Shown piece after piece: positions 43,653 to 52,152 of a stretch of 64,000 nt of DNA (its first letter is position 1; every line of letters starts with the position of its first letter). The DNA comes from CBDBND01 sp965207985 (GTDB lineage: Bacteria > Pseudomonadota > Alphaproteobacteria > Rhodospirillales > Rhodospirillaceae): assembly GCA_965207985.1 (NCBI GenBank), contig CBDBND010000027.1:62001-126000 (forward strand), read 5' to 3'. The notes below the pieces were generated by a model. That model was not told the DNA's origin, did no database searches, and saw only the letters and a program-made list of their open reading frames with translations. A program made the position numbers and the translations under genes.

Positions 43653-45609
43653 GAAAGGCATAAACTACGTGGCTGTATTGCCGTATTCGTTGGGTTCGTT
43701 GCCTACCCATTGCCTGGTATTGCCGAGGTCTTGCCGCTTGAAACCTTTTCGCAACGCGTTCAAATGTGGGGTCCCGAAGTCTCTCCTGATGGAAAACATT
43801 TGGCGATGTTTGAGCGGGGGGATGGCGATGACCTGATGTCCATATTCCGTATTGAAAATGATCGTGCCAAACGTCTGAGATCTATTTCCAGTGGGGAAGA
43901 CATAGACTTCAACTGGATCACGTGGGCAAACAACGAACGGATGCTTGTTAGCATTACTTCGTACAATCGAATAAGGGGTGCTGGCAAAAATAAATTCCCG
44001 TTTCGCCGTCTATTGTCTGTCGATATTGAGCAATCCGACAGTAGGGTTCTTCTTGAGGACGAACGGTTCAGTTGGTTTCGCTTCTTCAACGACGACATCA
44101 TCCACATGCTCCCAGAAGATCCCGAACACATTTTGGTCGGGTTTAGTAAGAAGGGCGATTATGAGTCCACGGCTTACAAGCTGAACATTTATACCGGTGA
44201 GAAAGTTGTCACGCAGGAAGCGGCAAAAGGTCAGCAGATCTCTGATTGGTACGCAGATTGGGACGGACGCATTCGCTACGGCTATGGTCGTGACAAAAAA
44301 AGCGCCGGATAATGCTCATTCGCCGGTCGAACGGCGAATGGTTTCCCCTACACAAGAATGAGCTGTTTGAAGATGGGCGTTTTAGGCCGCTTGGGTTCAG
44401 CCATGATGAAGACACGATTTATGTTCTTTCTTCACACATCACCGGCCGTGACAGCGTGTTTCGCTTTAATCTGGATAGAGGTGAGCTCGCAGGAAAAGTC
44501 TTTGAGCATGACACAGTAGACATTAATGGGCTTATTGTTTCCCATGCGCGTCGCAAAGCTGTCGGTGTGTCCTATACCGTTGATACGACACGCATTCACT
44601 ATCTTGATCCTGAGTATGCTCGGCTCAAGGGTATTATTGATAACACGCTGCCAGATCGTGTTAATTCCATAGTGTCCATTACACCGGATGAAAAATTTGT
44701 CGTCATATTCTCTAGAGCGGCCACAAATCCCGGAGAATTCTATCTGTATGATTCAGAACGCCGTAAACTTCAATATTTTGGCCGACAATACAAAAACATT
44801 AATCCTGAAGACCTGGCTCCGGTGAGGCGTGTCACCTTTGAAGCGCGGGACAGCTTGCAAATTCCTGCATATCTTACCGTGCCGACAGGTGAGTCCGACG
44901 GGCTTAGGCCAGGTGTTGTGATGCCTCACGGGGGTCCCTGGCTGCGAGATTATTTGACCTTTGATCCGTGGGTGCAGTTTCTGGCCAATCGTGGCTATGT
45001 GGTACTGCAACCAAACTTCCGCGGTTCGTCCGGTTATGGAGACCGTTTTGAGGCGTTAGGATACGGCGGTTGGGGCCGTGCAATGCAGGACGACATTACG
45101 GATGCGGCCCGCTGGTTGATTGATCAGGAGTTGGTTGATCCAGAACGGATTGTGTTGTTGGCGGGTCATACGGGGGCTATGCCGCGATCATGGGAGTTAT
45201 TAGGGCACCTGGAACCTTTAAGTGCGCGGCCGCCCTTGCGCCTGTTACGGATGTCAGGCGAATGCTCAAGGAAGACGGCGACTATCGAACTAACGACTAC
45301 GATTACCGACGCGTGGCGGGGACACTTACAAAAAAAGAGTTGAACCGCATCTCTCCAATCAATCGCGTAGAGGAGATAAATGCGCCCATTCTTCTGGTTC
45401 ACGGCGACGATGACAGAAATGTCTCCATAAAGCATTCAAGACAGTTGGCGAAGAAACTTGAGAGAGCCAATAAGCCCTATCGCTTGGTTGAGATACCTGA
45501 AGAGGGGCACAAGTTTAGAAAAGAAGAAAATATCGCACTCTGGCTCAAGGAACTGGAAACATTTCTTGCTGAGCACATTGGAGAACTCAGACTAGCCAAC
45601 ATTCATTAG
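43653..45609 (+). pseudogene. Prolyl oligopeptidase family (S9) peptidase with two one-base deletions
   Basis: Three successive frames make one protein. Frame 1 (to 44312) has a signal-peptide-like CIAVFVGFVAYPLPGIAEVL but no standard start codon, then WGPEVSPDGKHLAMFERGDG. The first break is a run of seven A at 44295-44301; eight A restore DKKKRRIMLIRRSNGEW. Frame 2 has VVMPHGGPWLRDYLTFDPWV. The second break near 45160 turns the nucleophile motif GGSYGGYAA into AGHTGA. Frame 3 has LAPVTDVRRMLKEDGDY, LLVHGDDDRNVS (acid) and IPEEGHKF (His). It is a relative of 22703-24625. Confidence 0.8.
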
Positions 45610-45992
45610 AGTAAGCATCGTCAGACTGGATTGGCTTGGTCGTCTTTTACCGTACTGTCTCTTTCGAAAACCCTATCCACTGATTTTCATGATATTAGCC
45701 TATCAAGTGTGAATGTGGCTTCGGAAAGGAACAGCTGCCGGTCCTGAGCAAGTTGACCAAAACGTTGCGGCTGCCAAAACGTCCTTAGCAATTGATATCA
45801 GAGACAAGATATCTGACCTAAAACGCACAAAGAACATTTTGTTTACAAGACAATGAGGTCGGTGTGGGGGCGCTAAAGTTGTCTTTAGTTTGCTTTGCAG
45901 ATTGACACTTTCTTTGGGATTTGAAAGACCGTAGGGACGTTGAAAAGCTGGTCAAATAACACAGCACCAAGCAAACAATGAAGCGTTAATCC
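45610..45992. other. Intergenic stretch
   Basis: About 380 AT-rich bases before the exported SDR-like gene. I see a short imperfect palindrome (GATATCAGAGACAAGATATC, near 45794) but no reading frame or RNA I can support. It probably contains the promoter of the following genes. Confidence 0.35.
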
Positions 45993-46844
45993 ATGCACAT
46001 TCAGCACATGAAAAAACTCCGGAACTTCAAACTGGCTACACTGTGTTTCGTTGCAGTAATGGCTACGTCATATGCATATGCGCAATCCGTTCCTAAAACG
46101 ACCGTGTTCATCATAGGAGCAGACAGCGAGATAGGGAATGCCTTGGTTCGGCGATATGCTGGGAGGCAATGGGCCATAATCGCAACTGTAGAAAATTCAG
46201 GCCCCGCCGTTGAAACCAAATCACTCGCCGAACAATTCCCAAATATTGAAGTCGAGAACCTTAACATTAGGGACTTTGACGAGATCGATATGCTTGCCGC
46301 GAAATATCAAAACCGCCCAATTGACATCTTGATATATGCCAAGCGTCTGGACGGTGGTGATGCAGCTGGCGGTTTGACTGCTCAGAGGTTCGGTCAATTT
46401 GATTTTGAAGCCTTCGACGAGGTATTGACGGTCAATGCAGTCGCTGCCCTGAAAGTCTTTGAAGCTTTCAACGAGCACGTTCAATCAAGCCGATTAAAGA
46501 AGGTGATCAAACTCTCAAGCTCGTCTGGCTCTGTCAGCAACGCGAGAAACTGTACCCGCTGTGGAAACTTCTTTGGCAGAACGAGTCACGCAGCGGGCAA
46601 CATGGTGATGCGTAGGCTATTTCAATATCACAGAAGCGCGGACACAGGGGTGGTTGTCGGAATAGTCGATCCCGGACCGGTCAATGATGCGTCAATGGAA
46701 GCCCTTGTCGCAGATAACTTCCCAGCAGCGCTTCTCGTCTCAGCCGAGGATAGCGCTACGGGTATGATGCACGTAATCGATGGATTCGGTGAAACGAACA
46801 GCGGATCAATTTTCAACTATAGAGGAGAGTCCGTGCCTTGGTAG
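45993..46844 (+). CDS. Exported short-chain dehydrogenase-like protein lacking the catalytic Tyr-Lys
   Basis: A 283-aa protein (or from the in-frame ATG 46008). The signal peptide FKLATLCFVAVMATSYAYAQ precedes an SDR Rossmann fold: TVFIIGADSEIGNALVRRYA, DILIYAKRLDG, TVNAVAALKVFEAFNEHV, KLSSSSGSVSN with the catalytic Ser strand. Where SDRs have Y-x-x-x-K followed by AALNM, this reads GRTSHAAGNMVMRRL, so Tyr and Lys are replaced by Gly and His. It is probably a non-reductase or ligand-binding protein in the periplasm. It starts a run of three co-directional exported genes. Confidence 0.7.
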   Translation: MHIQHMKKLRNFKLATLCFVAVMATSYAYAQSVPKTTVFIIGADSEIGNALVRRYAGRQWAIIATVENSGPAVETKSLAEQFPNIEVENLNIRDFDEIDMLAAKYQNRPIDILIYAKRLDGGDAAGGLTAQRFGQFDFEAFDEVLTVNAVAALKVFEAFNEHVQSSRLKKVIKLSSSSGSVSNARNCTRCGNFFGRTSHAAGNMVMRRLFQYHRSADTGVVVGIVDPGPVNDASMEALVADNFPAALLVSAEDSATGMMHVIDGFGETNSGSIFNYRGESVPW

Positions 46845-46918
46845 GGAGCAGGTGAATAAACATGACAATACGACCCCTAATACAGATAGAAGCTATATTT
46901 TCATCAGACTTTATCACA

Positions 46919-47389
46919 ATGAAGGGGAGCCCAACCGTTCGCCATGCGCGATCAATTGCCGGGCTCCTATTAGTGCTGATGACGGCCTGCACGTCCGAGC
47001 AAACACCAACCTTGCGCAGTGAAAAGTACGACTACGACTCAATTATTGAACAGTCTCAAGCCGCGTTTAAAGCACGCAATGCGGATGCTGCTGTTGAAGC
47101 GTTTGAAGATGACGGTGTGTTTTACCGAATCACCGACGATGGGGTGGTTGAACTCATTAGAGGTAAAGACAACCTGAGACGTTCTATGAGAAGGATTTTT
47201 GCGGCCGAAAATCAATACGTCGATTCCAAAGCCATCCGGTTAGGCCTCTTCCAAAATCTTCTCGTAATGTATCATGAAGACAGATACGAGACGGATGACG
47301 GATTGGAGATGATACCCCGTGTCGTCGTCGTGGAACATCGCAACGGAAAGCGTTGGCGTGAATGGGAGTTCAGCCCTAAGGACCGGTAA
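46919..47389 (+). CDS. NTF2-like lipoprotein
   Basis: About 156 aa from ATG 46919 behind AATGAAGG-type sequence. The leader ends in a lipobox (LLLVLMTACTSE), so Cys is probably lipidated and the protein is membrane anchored. The mature part has the NTF2-like pattern IIEQSQAAFKARNADAAVEA, FEDDGVFYRITDDGVVELIR, and RVVVVEHRNGKRWREWEFSP. It probably binds a small molecule or acts as an isomerase. It lies between two exported Rossmann-fold genes on the same strand. Confidence 0.65.
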   Translation: MKGSPTVRHARSIAGLLLVLMTACTSEQTPTLRSEKYDYDSIIEQSQAAFKARNADAAVEAFEDDGVFYRITDDGVVELIRGKDNLRRSMRRIFAAENQYVDSKAIRLGLFQNLLVMYHEDRYETDDGLEMIPRVVVVEHRNGKRWREWEFSPKDR

Positions 47390-47429
47390 GTTCCGAACAG
47401 AAGCTTGATCTTGAGAGGAGTATTGCAAC

Positions 47430-48326
47430 GTGTCGACTAACTTTCGGTTTTCGGTCCAGAGAAAATGCGTAGCTGTTGCCACGTTTGTTCTGACCTTCGC
47501 TTTGACGCCAGCAGTATCCCATGAAGCGGGAGAAAGATCGGGTACAAAAATAGTTATCGTTGGCGCCACGTCACGAACTGCGGATGAACTTATTCCACAG
47601 GCTTTGTGGCGTGGCCATGAGGTCATTGGTCTGGCCAGACGGCCGCATGCCGTCCGGTATGCTGCTCACCCGAATTTGACCGTTCTCAAAGCCGATGTGA
47701 GGGACCAAGACTCCCTCAATACCGCTCTAGGTGGTCATGACGATGCTGTGGTTATTTCAGTTTTCGGATCACGCGGCGACCCTACCGAAGAGGTCGCTGT
47801 ATCCGATTTAATGGCTGAGGGCATCAGCAACCTTATTCAAGCTATGAAGGAGAACGGCTATGACAGGCTATTTGCGACCAGCTCGGCCTCGGTTCAGGAA
47901 ATGCCTAAGTTTGGATACGAGGCGGATACGCCGAGGCCTCAGAATCTGACTGTTAGATCAGGGCTTTGGTATTATCTAAAGCGGGGCCTATACAACGATA
48001 TGGCCGAAATGGAACGGATCGTTCGGGAAAGCGGATTGACCTATGTCGTGTTACGTCCCGGATTGATTTTGGTTGAACCGGCTTATGGCAATCTCAAAGC
48101 TGCGGTTGACGTTGACGCACCGGGCCAGAGGGTCATTACCTATGCAGACTTCGCGGCTTTCATTCTCGATGCCATAGAGACGAACGTCTACGATAACTCG
48201 ACAATTGGAGTGTATAGCGATAGGCCAATCGAATTTAGCGATACCGGCATCAACCCTGAAGCTCTGATGGCCCGGCAACGAGAAATTAATCGGCAAATTC
48301 GTGAAGAGTTAGCGGGTCAGAAATAG
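47430..48326 (+). CDS. Exported NAD(P)-binding atypical SDR (NmrA-like)
   Basis: A 298-aa protein starting with GTG behind GAGAGGAG. The leader KCVAVATFVLTFALTPAVSH is followed by KIVIVGATSRTADELIPQAL, where GATSRTA replaces the usual GATGxxG, then GHEVIGLARRPHAVRYAAHP, VLKADVRDQDSLNTALGGHD and TYVVLRPGLILVEPAYG. This is the NAD(P)H-binding domain used as a redox sensor or reductase. An exported version is odd, because NADPH is not found in the periplasm. It may carry its cofactor or bind another ligand. Confidence 0.7.
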   Translation: MSTNFRFSVQRKCVAVATFVLTFALTPAVSHEAGERSGTKIVIVGATSRTADELIPQALWRGHEVIGLARRPHAVRYAAHPNLTVLKADVRDQDSLNTALGGHDDAVVISVFGSRGDPTEEVAVSDLMAEGISNLIQAMKENGYDRLFATSSASVQEMPKFGYEADTPRPQNLTVRSGLWYYLKRGLYNDMAEMERIVRESGLTYVVLRPGLILVEPAYGNLKAAVDVDAPGQRVITYADFAAFILDAIETNVYDNSTIGVYSDRPIEFSDTGINPEALMARQREINRQIREELAGQK

Positions 48327-48516
48327 GCATTAGGGTGCGGACACACTACGACGGTAACGCTTTGATCCGACTTAATGGATCAGCAATCCACGAACAAACC
48401 GTCTGAAGTTCTAAGCTGTTGGAATGATTCATGAAATGGCAGTAGTGGGCCCGAACCCTAGTGTTTTAGGTCCTAACCATTAGAGAAAGCGTGAGCCTCT
48501 ACGGGAGGATGGAGTC

Positions 48517-48615
48517 ATGAAAATCGTTTTTCGCATTTTGCCCGCGTTCGTTGGAGTAATGTTCGCGGGTGCCGTTCTTGCTGGAGAATGGCTGCCGGTT
48601 GGTTACATGTGTTGA
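48517..48615 (+). pseudogene. Signal-peptide fragment of an exported protein, cut by IS1595
   Basis: ATG 48517 behind GGAGGATGGAG opens MKIVFRILPAFVGVMFAGAV, LAGEWLPV, then hits a stop where the IS1595 leader region begins. The strong ribosome binding site and clean signal peptide suggest a real gene whose body was removed. Confidence 0.5.
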
Positions 48616-48695
48616 TCAAAAATTGGAACTTATAACTTTATATTGACAAAATAAACCTGCCATGTTAGACCTAAGTTATTGAAAGGCAGGGAAAA

Positions 48696-49335
48696 ATGGC
48701 ACACAAAGCGCCGGGAAAATCAGACCGCAACGGCATTACGATTATTGAACTGGCTGACATGTTTCCTGACGAGGAATCGGCCCGGCAGTGGTTTGAATCC
48801 CGCATCTGGAAGGATGGCCGGTTCTGTCCTCATTGCGGTAGCACGGAGACACACGAGGCCAGCCACAACAACATGCCTTACCGCTGCTCAGACTGCCGGG
48901 GCTATTTTTCGATCAAAACCGGAACTGCCATGCACGACTCCCGGATCCCGCTCCGCAAGTGGGTATTCGCCATCTACCTGCATTTGACCAGCCTCAAGGG
49001 TGTTTCCAGCATGAAGCTGCACAGGGACATAGGCGTATCGCAAAAAACGGCCTGGTACATGCTCCAGCGCATCCGTCAAGCCTGGGGCGGCAAGGCTCTC
49101 AAGAAATTCGTCGGGCCTGTCGAGGTCGATGAGACCTTCGTGGGCGGCAAAGAGGGCAACAAGCACGCTTCCAAAAAGCTGAACAAGGGCCGGGGCGGTG
49201 TTGGCAAATCGGTGGTCGTGGGTGCCAAAGACAGGGAAACGAACGAAGTCAAGGCTACCGTGATCGGAAACACCACGGCCAAAACGCTCCAAGGTTTTGT
49301 CGCCGCCGTAACCATCGCCGGCGCCACCGTCTACG
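48696..49335 (+). pseudogene. IS1595-family transposase, truncated and fused in frame to PPC domains
   Basis: ATG 48696 opens the IS1595 N-terminus with a zinc ribbon (FCPHCGSTETHEA, YRCSDCRGYFSIKTGT), then LHRDIGVSQKTAWYMLQRIR and VEVDETFVGGKEGNKHASKK with the first Asp. It follows the family to AGATVYGDD, the second Asp, and then switches in frame to an unrelated secreted-protein sequence. The third catalytic motif is missing. The frame remains open to 49919. Confidence 0.8.
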
Positions 49336-49835
49336 GGGACGACGTTGCCGATGTCTTTGTTCTGACAGCCCATGAAACAGGCATGCATGCCGTCACGTTG
49401 ACCGGTTTGCCCTCCAATGTTGACGTCTTTGTCTATGACGACCGTGGACGGCTGATTGCCCAAGGGGTCGAGGCCGGAACGTCCGACGAGACTGTCCTTT
49501 TCCCTGGCATCGGCGACAAACAATACCGGATAGAGGTTAGACCGGCCGACGATGCGGTCAGCCACTATGAAGTTTATGTCGAAAACACTGGAAATCCTAT
49601 CGATCATGGTCCCGTGCCCCTGGACCGGGACGACAATAGTTTTGCCCAAGCAACGGAAATCACTGACAGCCAATCCATTGAAGATGCCGTTGGCTTTGAT
49701 GGGGATGAAGCGGACTACTACGTCGTTCGCACGGCCGAAGAGGGCGCCCGCCTCACTGCATCGCTGACAGATTTGAACGACGATCTGGACATCGTCCTTT
49801 ACCGTGCGGATGGCTTCGACTTGCGATCACCATTA
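49336..49835 (+). pseudogene. Two PPC-like beta domains of a secreted protein, fragment
   Basis: VADVFVLTAHETGMHAVTLT, GLPSNVDVFVYDDRGRLIAQ, then a second unit DNSFAQATEITDSQSIEDAV, DEADYYVVRTAEEGARLTAS, LTDLNDDLDIVLYRADG. Both resemble bacterial pre-peptidase C-terminal (PPC) domains that follow catalytic domains of secreted proteases. The protease domain is absent because the truncated IS1595 replaces it. An IS110 remnant cuts the right side. Expression would give a transposase-PPC chimaera. Confidence 0.6.
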
Positions 49836-50640
49836 CTCGGCGGGCCGGTGTTCGAACCGACGGATGTCGCCGACCTCCACCATGAAGGTCACCGCGACGA
49901 TCAACGAGACGCCGCGTAGCGCCTGAAGGCGTTCCACCACCGGGGCGAGCGACCAGTCGAGTAGGGCGTCCTCGATCGCCGCGTCCAGGCGCGCCACACG
50001 TTCGCGGCTCTGCGTCTCCGCGACGATCATCTCGTGCAGTACGACCTTCTGAACGGGCCAGCCGAAGCTCAGATCGTGGAGCCATTTGAAGTATTTCGTG
50101 CCCCATGCCTTCTTGCCAGGATAGATCTTGCCGTGACGCAGAAGGAACGAACGAATCTCCTGGCGCTTGCGGGTGCGGTCCTTGACCGCCGCCTCGCGGG
50201 CGCGCACCAGATCGCGCAGCGCCTCATGGGCTTCGTCCGGCGTCCAGATATCGGTCAGCTCGCCAGCCCGGTATAGCCGCGCCAGCTTCACAGCGTCGCG
50301 GCGGTTCGTCTTCACCCGCGCGCCGGGCCGGCGGGGAATAAGGGACGGGGCGATGACGGCGCATTCATGGCCAAGACCCTCGATCAACCGCTGTAGCCCG
50401 TCGGCCCCGCCTCGTAGCAGAAGCGGAGATCTACGCCCGGCCGTTCCAGCTTGCGCACGAAACGGCGTACCGAACCGCCGTCTGAGCCGATCTCGCCGAA
50501 ATACCTGACCTCGCCATCACGTCCGCCATCCGCCACCGCAACGGCATGGCGATCCTTCGACACGTCCATTCCTATGAAAATGTTGCTACACTCGACCATG
50601 GTTCGCCCTCCTGGCTTGAGGCACTGCTCGTCAAGCAACC
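49836..50640 (-). pseudogene. IS110/IS1111-family transposase remnant, frameshifted
   Basis: From about 50600 the minus strand reads NIFIGMDVSKDRHAVAVADG (first DEDD Asp), FVRKLERPGVDLRFCYEAGP, then after a small deletion at about 50388 the frame changes to LIEGLGHECAVIAPSLIPRR, KTNRRDAVKLARLYRAGEL, and VVERLQALRGVSLIVAVTFM. It ends at GDIRRFEH, before the rest of the second domain. It is inserted between the PPC and P-domain fragments and is unrelated in detail to the 36202 copy. Confidence 0.78.
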
Positions 50641-50699
50641 CTCGTTGAAAGCCGCCAGTGTAGGGCGAACCGCCCCATCAAAAGACAGCCCAAGAAGGA

Positions 50700-51007
50700 C
50701 ATACGGTCTTGCGCCCGAGGGTATCGACAACACAACCGTTTGGTTGCGGTCTCCCAGCGGTACGGAAAGCCTTTTGTTCGACGACAACGGAACTTTCTTT
50801 TTTAATTTTTCTGGTCGGGACAGCTTCACCTTCACGTCCAATGCTTTTCGCGGCGAGACATCCAGTGGCACGTGGGAACTGATTTTACGCACACCGGACG
50901 GATCCACGCCCGATACGCTTGAGTCCTTGACGGTCACGTTTCACGGCACGGATGCCAATGATCCTGATGACCGCTACGTGTTTCCGTTTACCTTCGACGC
51001 AACGTGA
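50700..51007 (+). pseudogene. P/Homo B (proprotein convertase) domain fragment
   Basis: NTTVWLRSPSGTESLLFDDN, RDSFTFTSNAFRGETSSGTW and LESLTVTFHGTDANDPDD are the pattern of P domains found after the catalytic domain of secreted subtilases. The upstream part comes from IS110 flanking sequence, so the N-terminus is lost. It may belong to the same secreted protease as the PPC units on the other side of the IS110 remnant. The stop overlaps the start of the kinase fragment. Confidence 0.55.
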
Positions 51008-51535
51008 GCTCTCGCCTCACGCAGCTTAACAGAAATATTGCTAACCGTTCTTTGAGGCTCATTGAACGCTCCGACGGGGATCTCAGCCATGTGCGCCGCA
51101 ACGGCGATGAAGTGGAAATGATTTCGTCATCGGTCGATTACTTTTTGTCAGAGATCGACAAACAGCATGCCGAGTTGAAGATCGCGAGGGACGCTGCTGA
51201 GGCGGCCACTGAGGCTAAGTCCCTGTTTCTAGCCTCCATGAGCCATGAGATTCGCACACCCATGAACGGTGTCATCGGCATGGCTGATATCCTGCGGCAT
51301 ACCCAGCTTGATGCGGATCAGCGCCGTATGCTCCAGACTATTAATGACTCGGGCGATGCCCTCCTGACCATCATCAATGACATCCTCGACTTGGCCTTTC
51401 GGCAAAACTTGATCGATCAGGGGTTTATCACAGCGCCACGACTTGTCGTAGGCGTGGATCCGCGTTTGTCCGATACATTGCTCTCCCAGGACGGTCAGAT
51501 CACGACGGTGGATACAAACCCTCTCCGGCGGGCGG
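51004..51535 (+). pseudogene. Hybrid histidine kinase fragment (HisKA domain)
   Basis: RRNGDEVEMISSSVDYFLSE looks like the end of a HAMP-type linker. A coiled coil follows, then the phosphoacceptor box LFLASMSHEIRTPMNGVIGM and the second helix LLTIINDILDL. The ATPase (HATPase_c) domain should come next but is missing: after NDILDL the sequence is unrelated (AFRQNLIDQGF...). It overlaps the P-domain fragment by GTGA. Without an ATPase domain it cannot phosphorylate itself. Confidence 0.65.
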
Positions 51536-51559
51536 AATTTGTCATGGCCGTGGCCATAC

Positions 51560-51832
51560 CCTGTTGCAGTCGTTTGTCGAACCGACCGAGACGATCATTG
51601 CGTCATACCCGACCTCAAGAGTGCATACGCAGCCAGGGAGGCGCAGGACGTCAGTTCAGAAGCTCATAAATTGAAATCTTCGTCCCGTACCATCGGCGCG
51701 AATGACCTTGCCGATACGTGCCAAGCCTTGGAACAAGCGGGCAAAGAAGAAGACTGGACGACCATTGACGCCCTCATGGTAGAGATCGATCCTCGTTTTT
51801 CGGAAATTAAGATGTATGTGGGCAACCTCTAA
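51560..51832 (+). pseudogene. HPt domain fragment of the same hybrid kinase
   Basis: After a frame change, the sequence reads DVSSEAHKLKSSSRTIGAND, then LADTCQALEQAGKEEDWTTI and FSEIKMYVGNL. AHKLKSSS is the phosphorylatable His motif of HPt domains. In hybrid kinases it sits at the C-terminus behind receiver domains. Here the intervening ATPase and receiver parts, several hundred codons, have been deleted. Confidence 0.65.
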
Positions 51833-52151
51833 CGGAATTGGTCTCGCCAACCAGTGCTTGCCTATGATGTTGGCCCTTTTTGTCTATCTGCTTGGCTCGC
51901 CGGTTCTCGCCCAAGACGATCTTGAGTTCACACTCATGGCCGACGGCGAGGGCAAGGATTTCGTCTATCTGCTCTGCTCTGACTGCCATTCCATGCAACA
52001 AGTCTTGGGGTATCGCTACAGCCGTGCGGGCTGGCGCAGCGCCATGCAACGCATGACCGACGAATTCGGCATGGCTGAATTGGACGGCGAAGAGTGTACC
52101 TTGGTGCTTGACTACTTAACCCGTCATTACGGTCCGGGATCCGGCCGATAG
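51816..52151 (+). CDS. Small exported monohaem c-type protein
   Basis: Up to 111 aa. The start may be ATG 51816, overlapping the HPt end, or ATG 51864, which opens the signal peptide MMLALFVYLLGSPVLAQ. The mature part has the haem site FVYLLCSDCHSMQQVLGYRY and a C-terminal helix ECTLVLDYLTRHYGPGSGR. It resembles haem domains of quinohaemoprotein amine dehydrogenase alpha subunits and similar small cytochromes. It probably transfers electrons in the periplasm. It converges on the amidohydrolase gene after only one base. Confidence 0.65.
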   Translation: MWATSNGIGLANQCLPMMLALFVYLLGSPVLAQDDLEFTLMADGEGKDFVYLLCSDCHSMQQVLGYRYSRAGWRSAMQRMTDEFGMAELDGEECTLVLDYLTRHYGPGSGR

Positions 52152-52152
52152 C

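Noticed and set aside
44295..44301. Programmed frameshifting at the run of seven A in the S9 gene
   Set aside because: A second, unrelated one-base break follows at the active site and the start codon is missing, so decay is more likely.
45155..45190. AGHTGA motif in the S9 gene as a fifth serine-less hydrolase
   Set aside because: The motif appears only in the shifted frame. The neighbouring frame encodes the normal GGSYGGYAA, so it is a frameshift product.
48696..49919. A genuine transposase with an added PPC function
   Set aside because: The switch happens in the middle of the catalytic core (after YGDD) and removes the last catalytic residue, so it is a deletion fusion and not an evolved domain combination.
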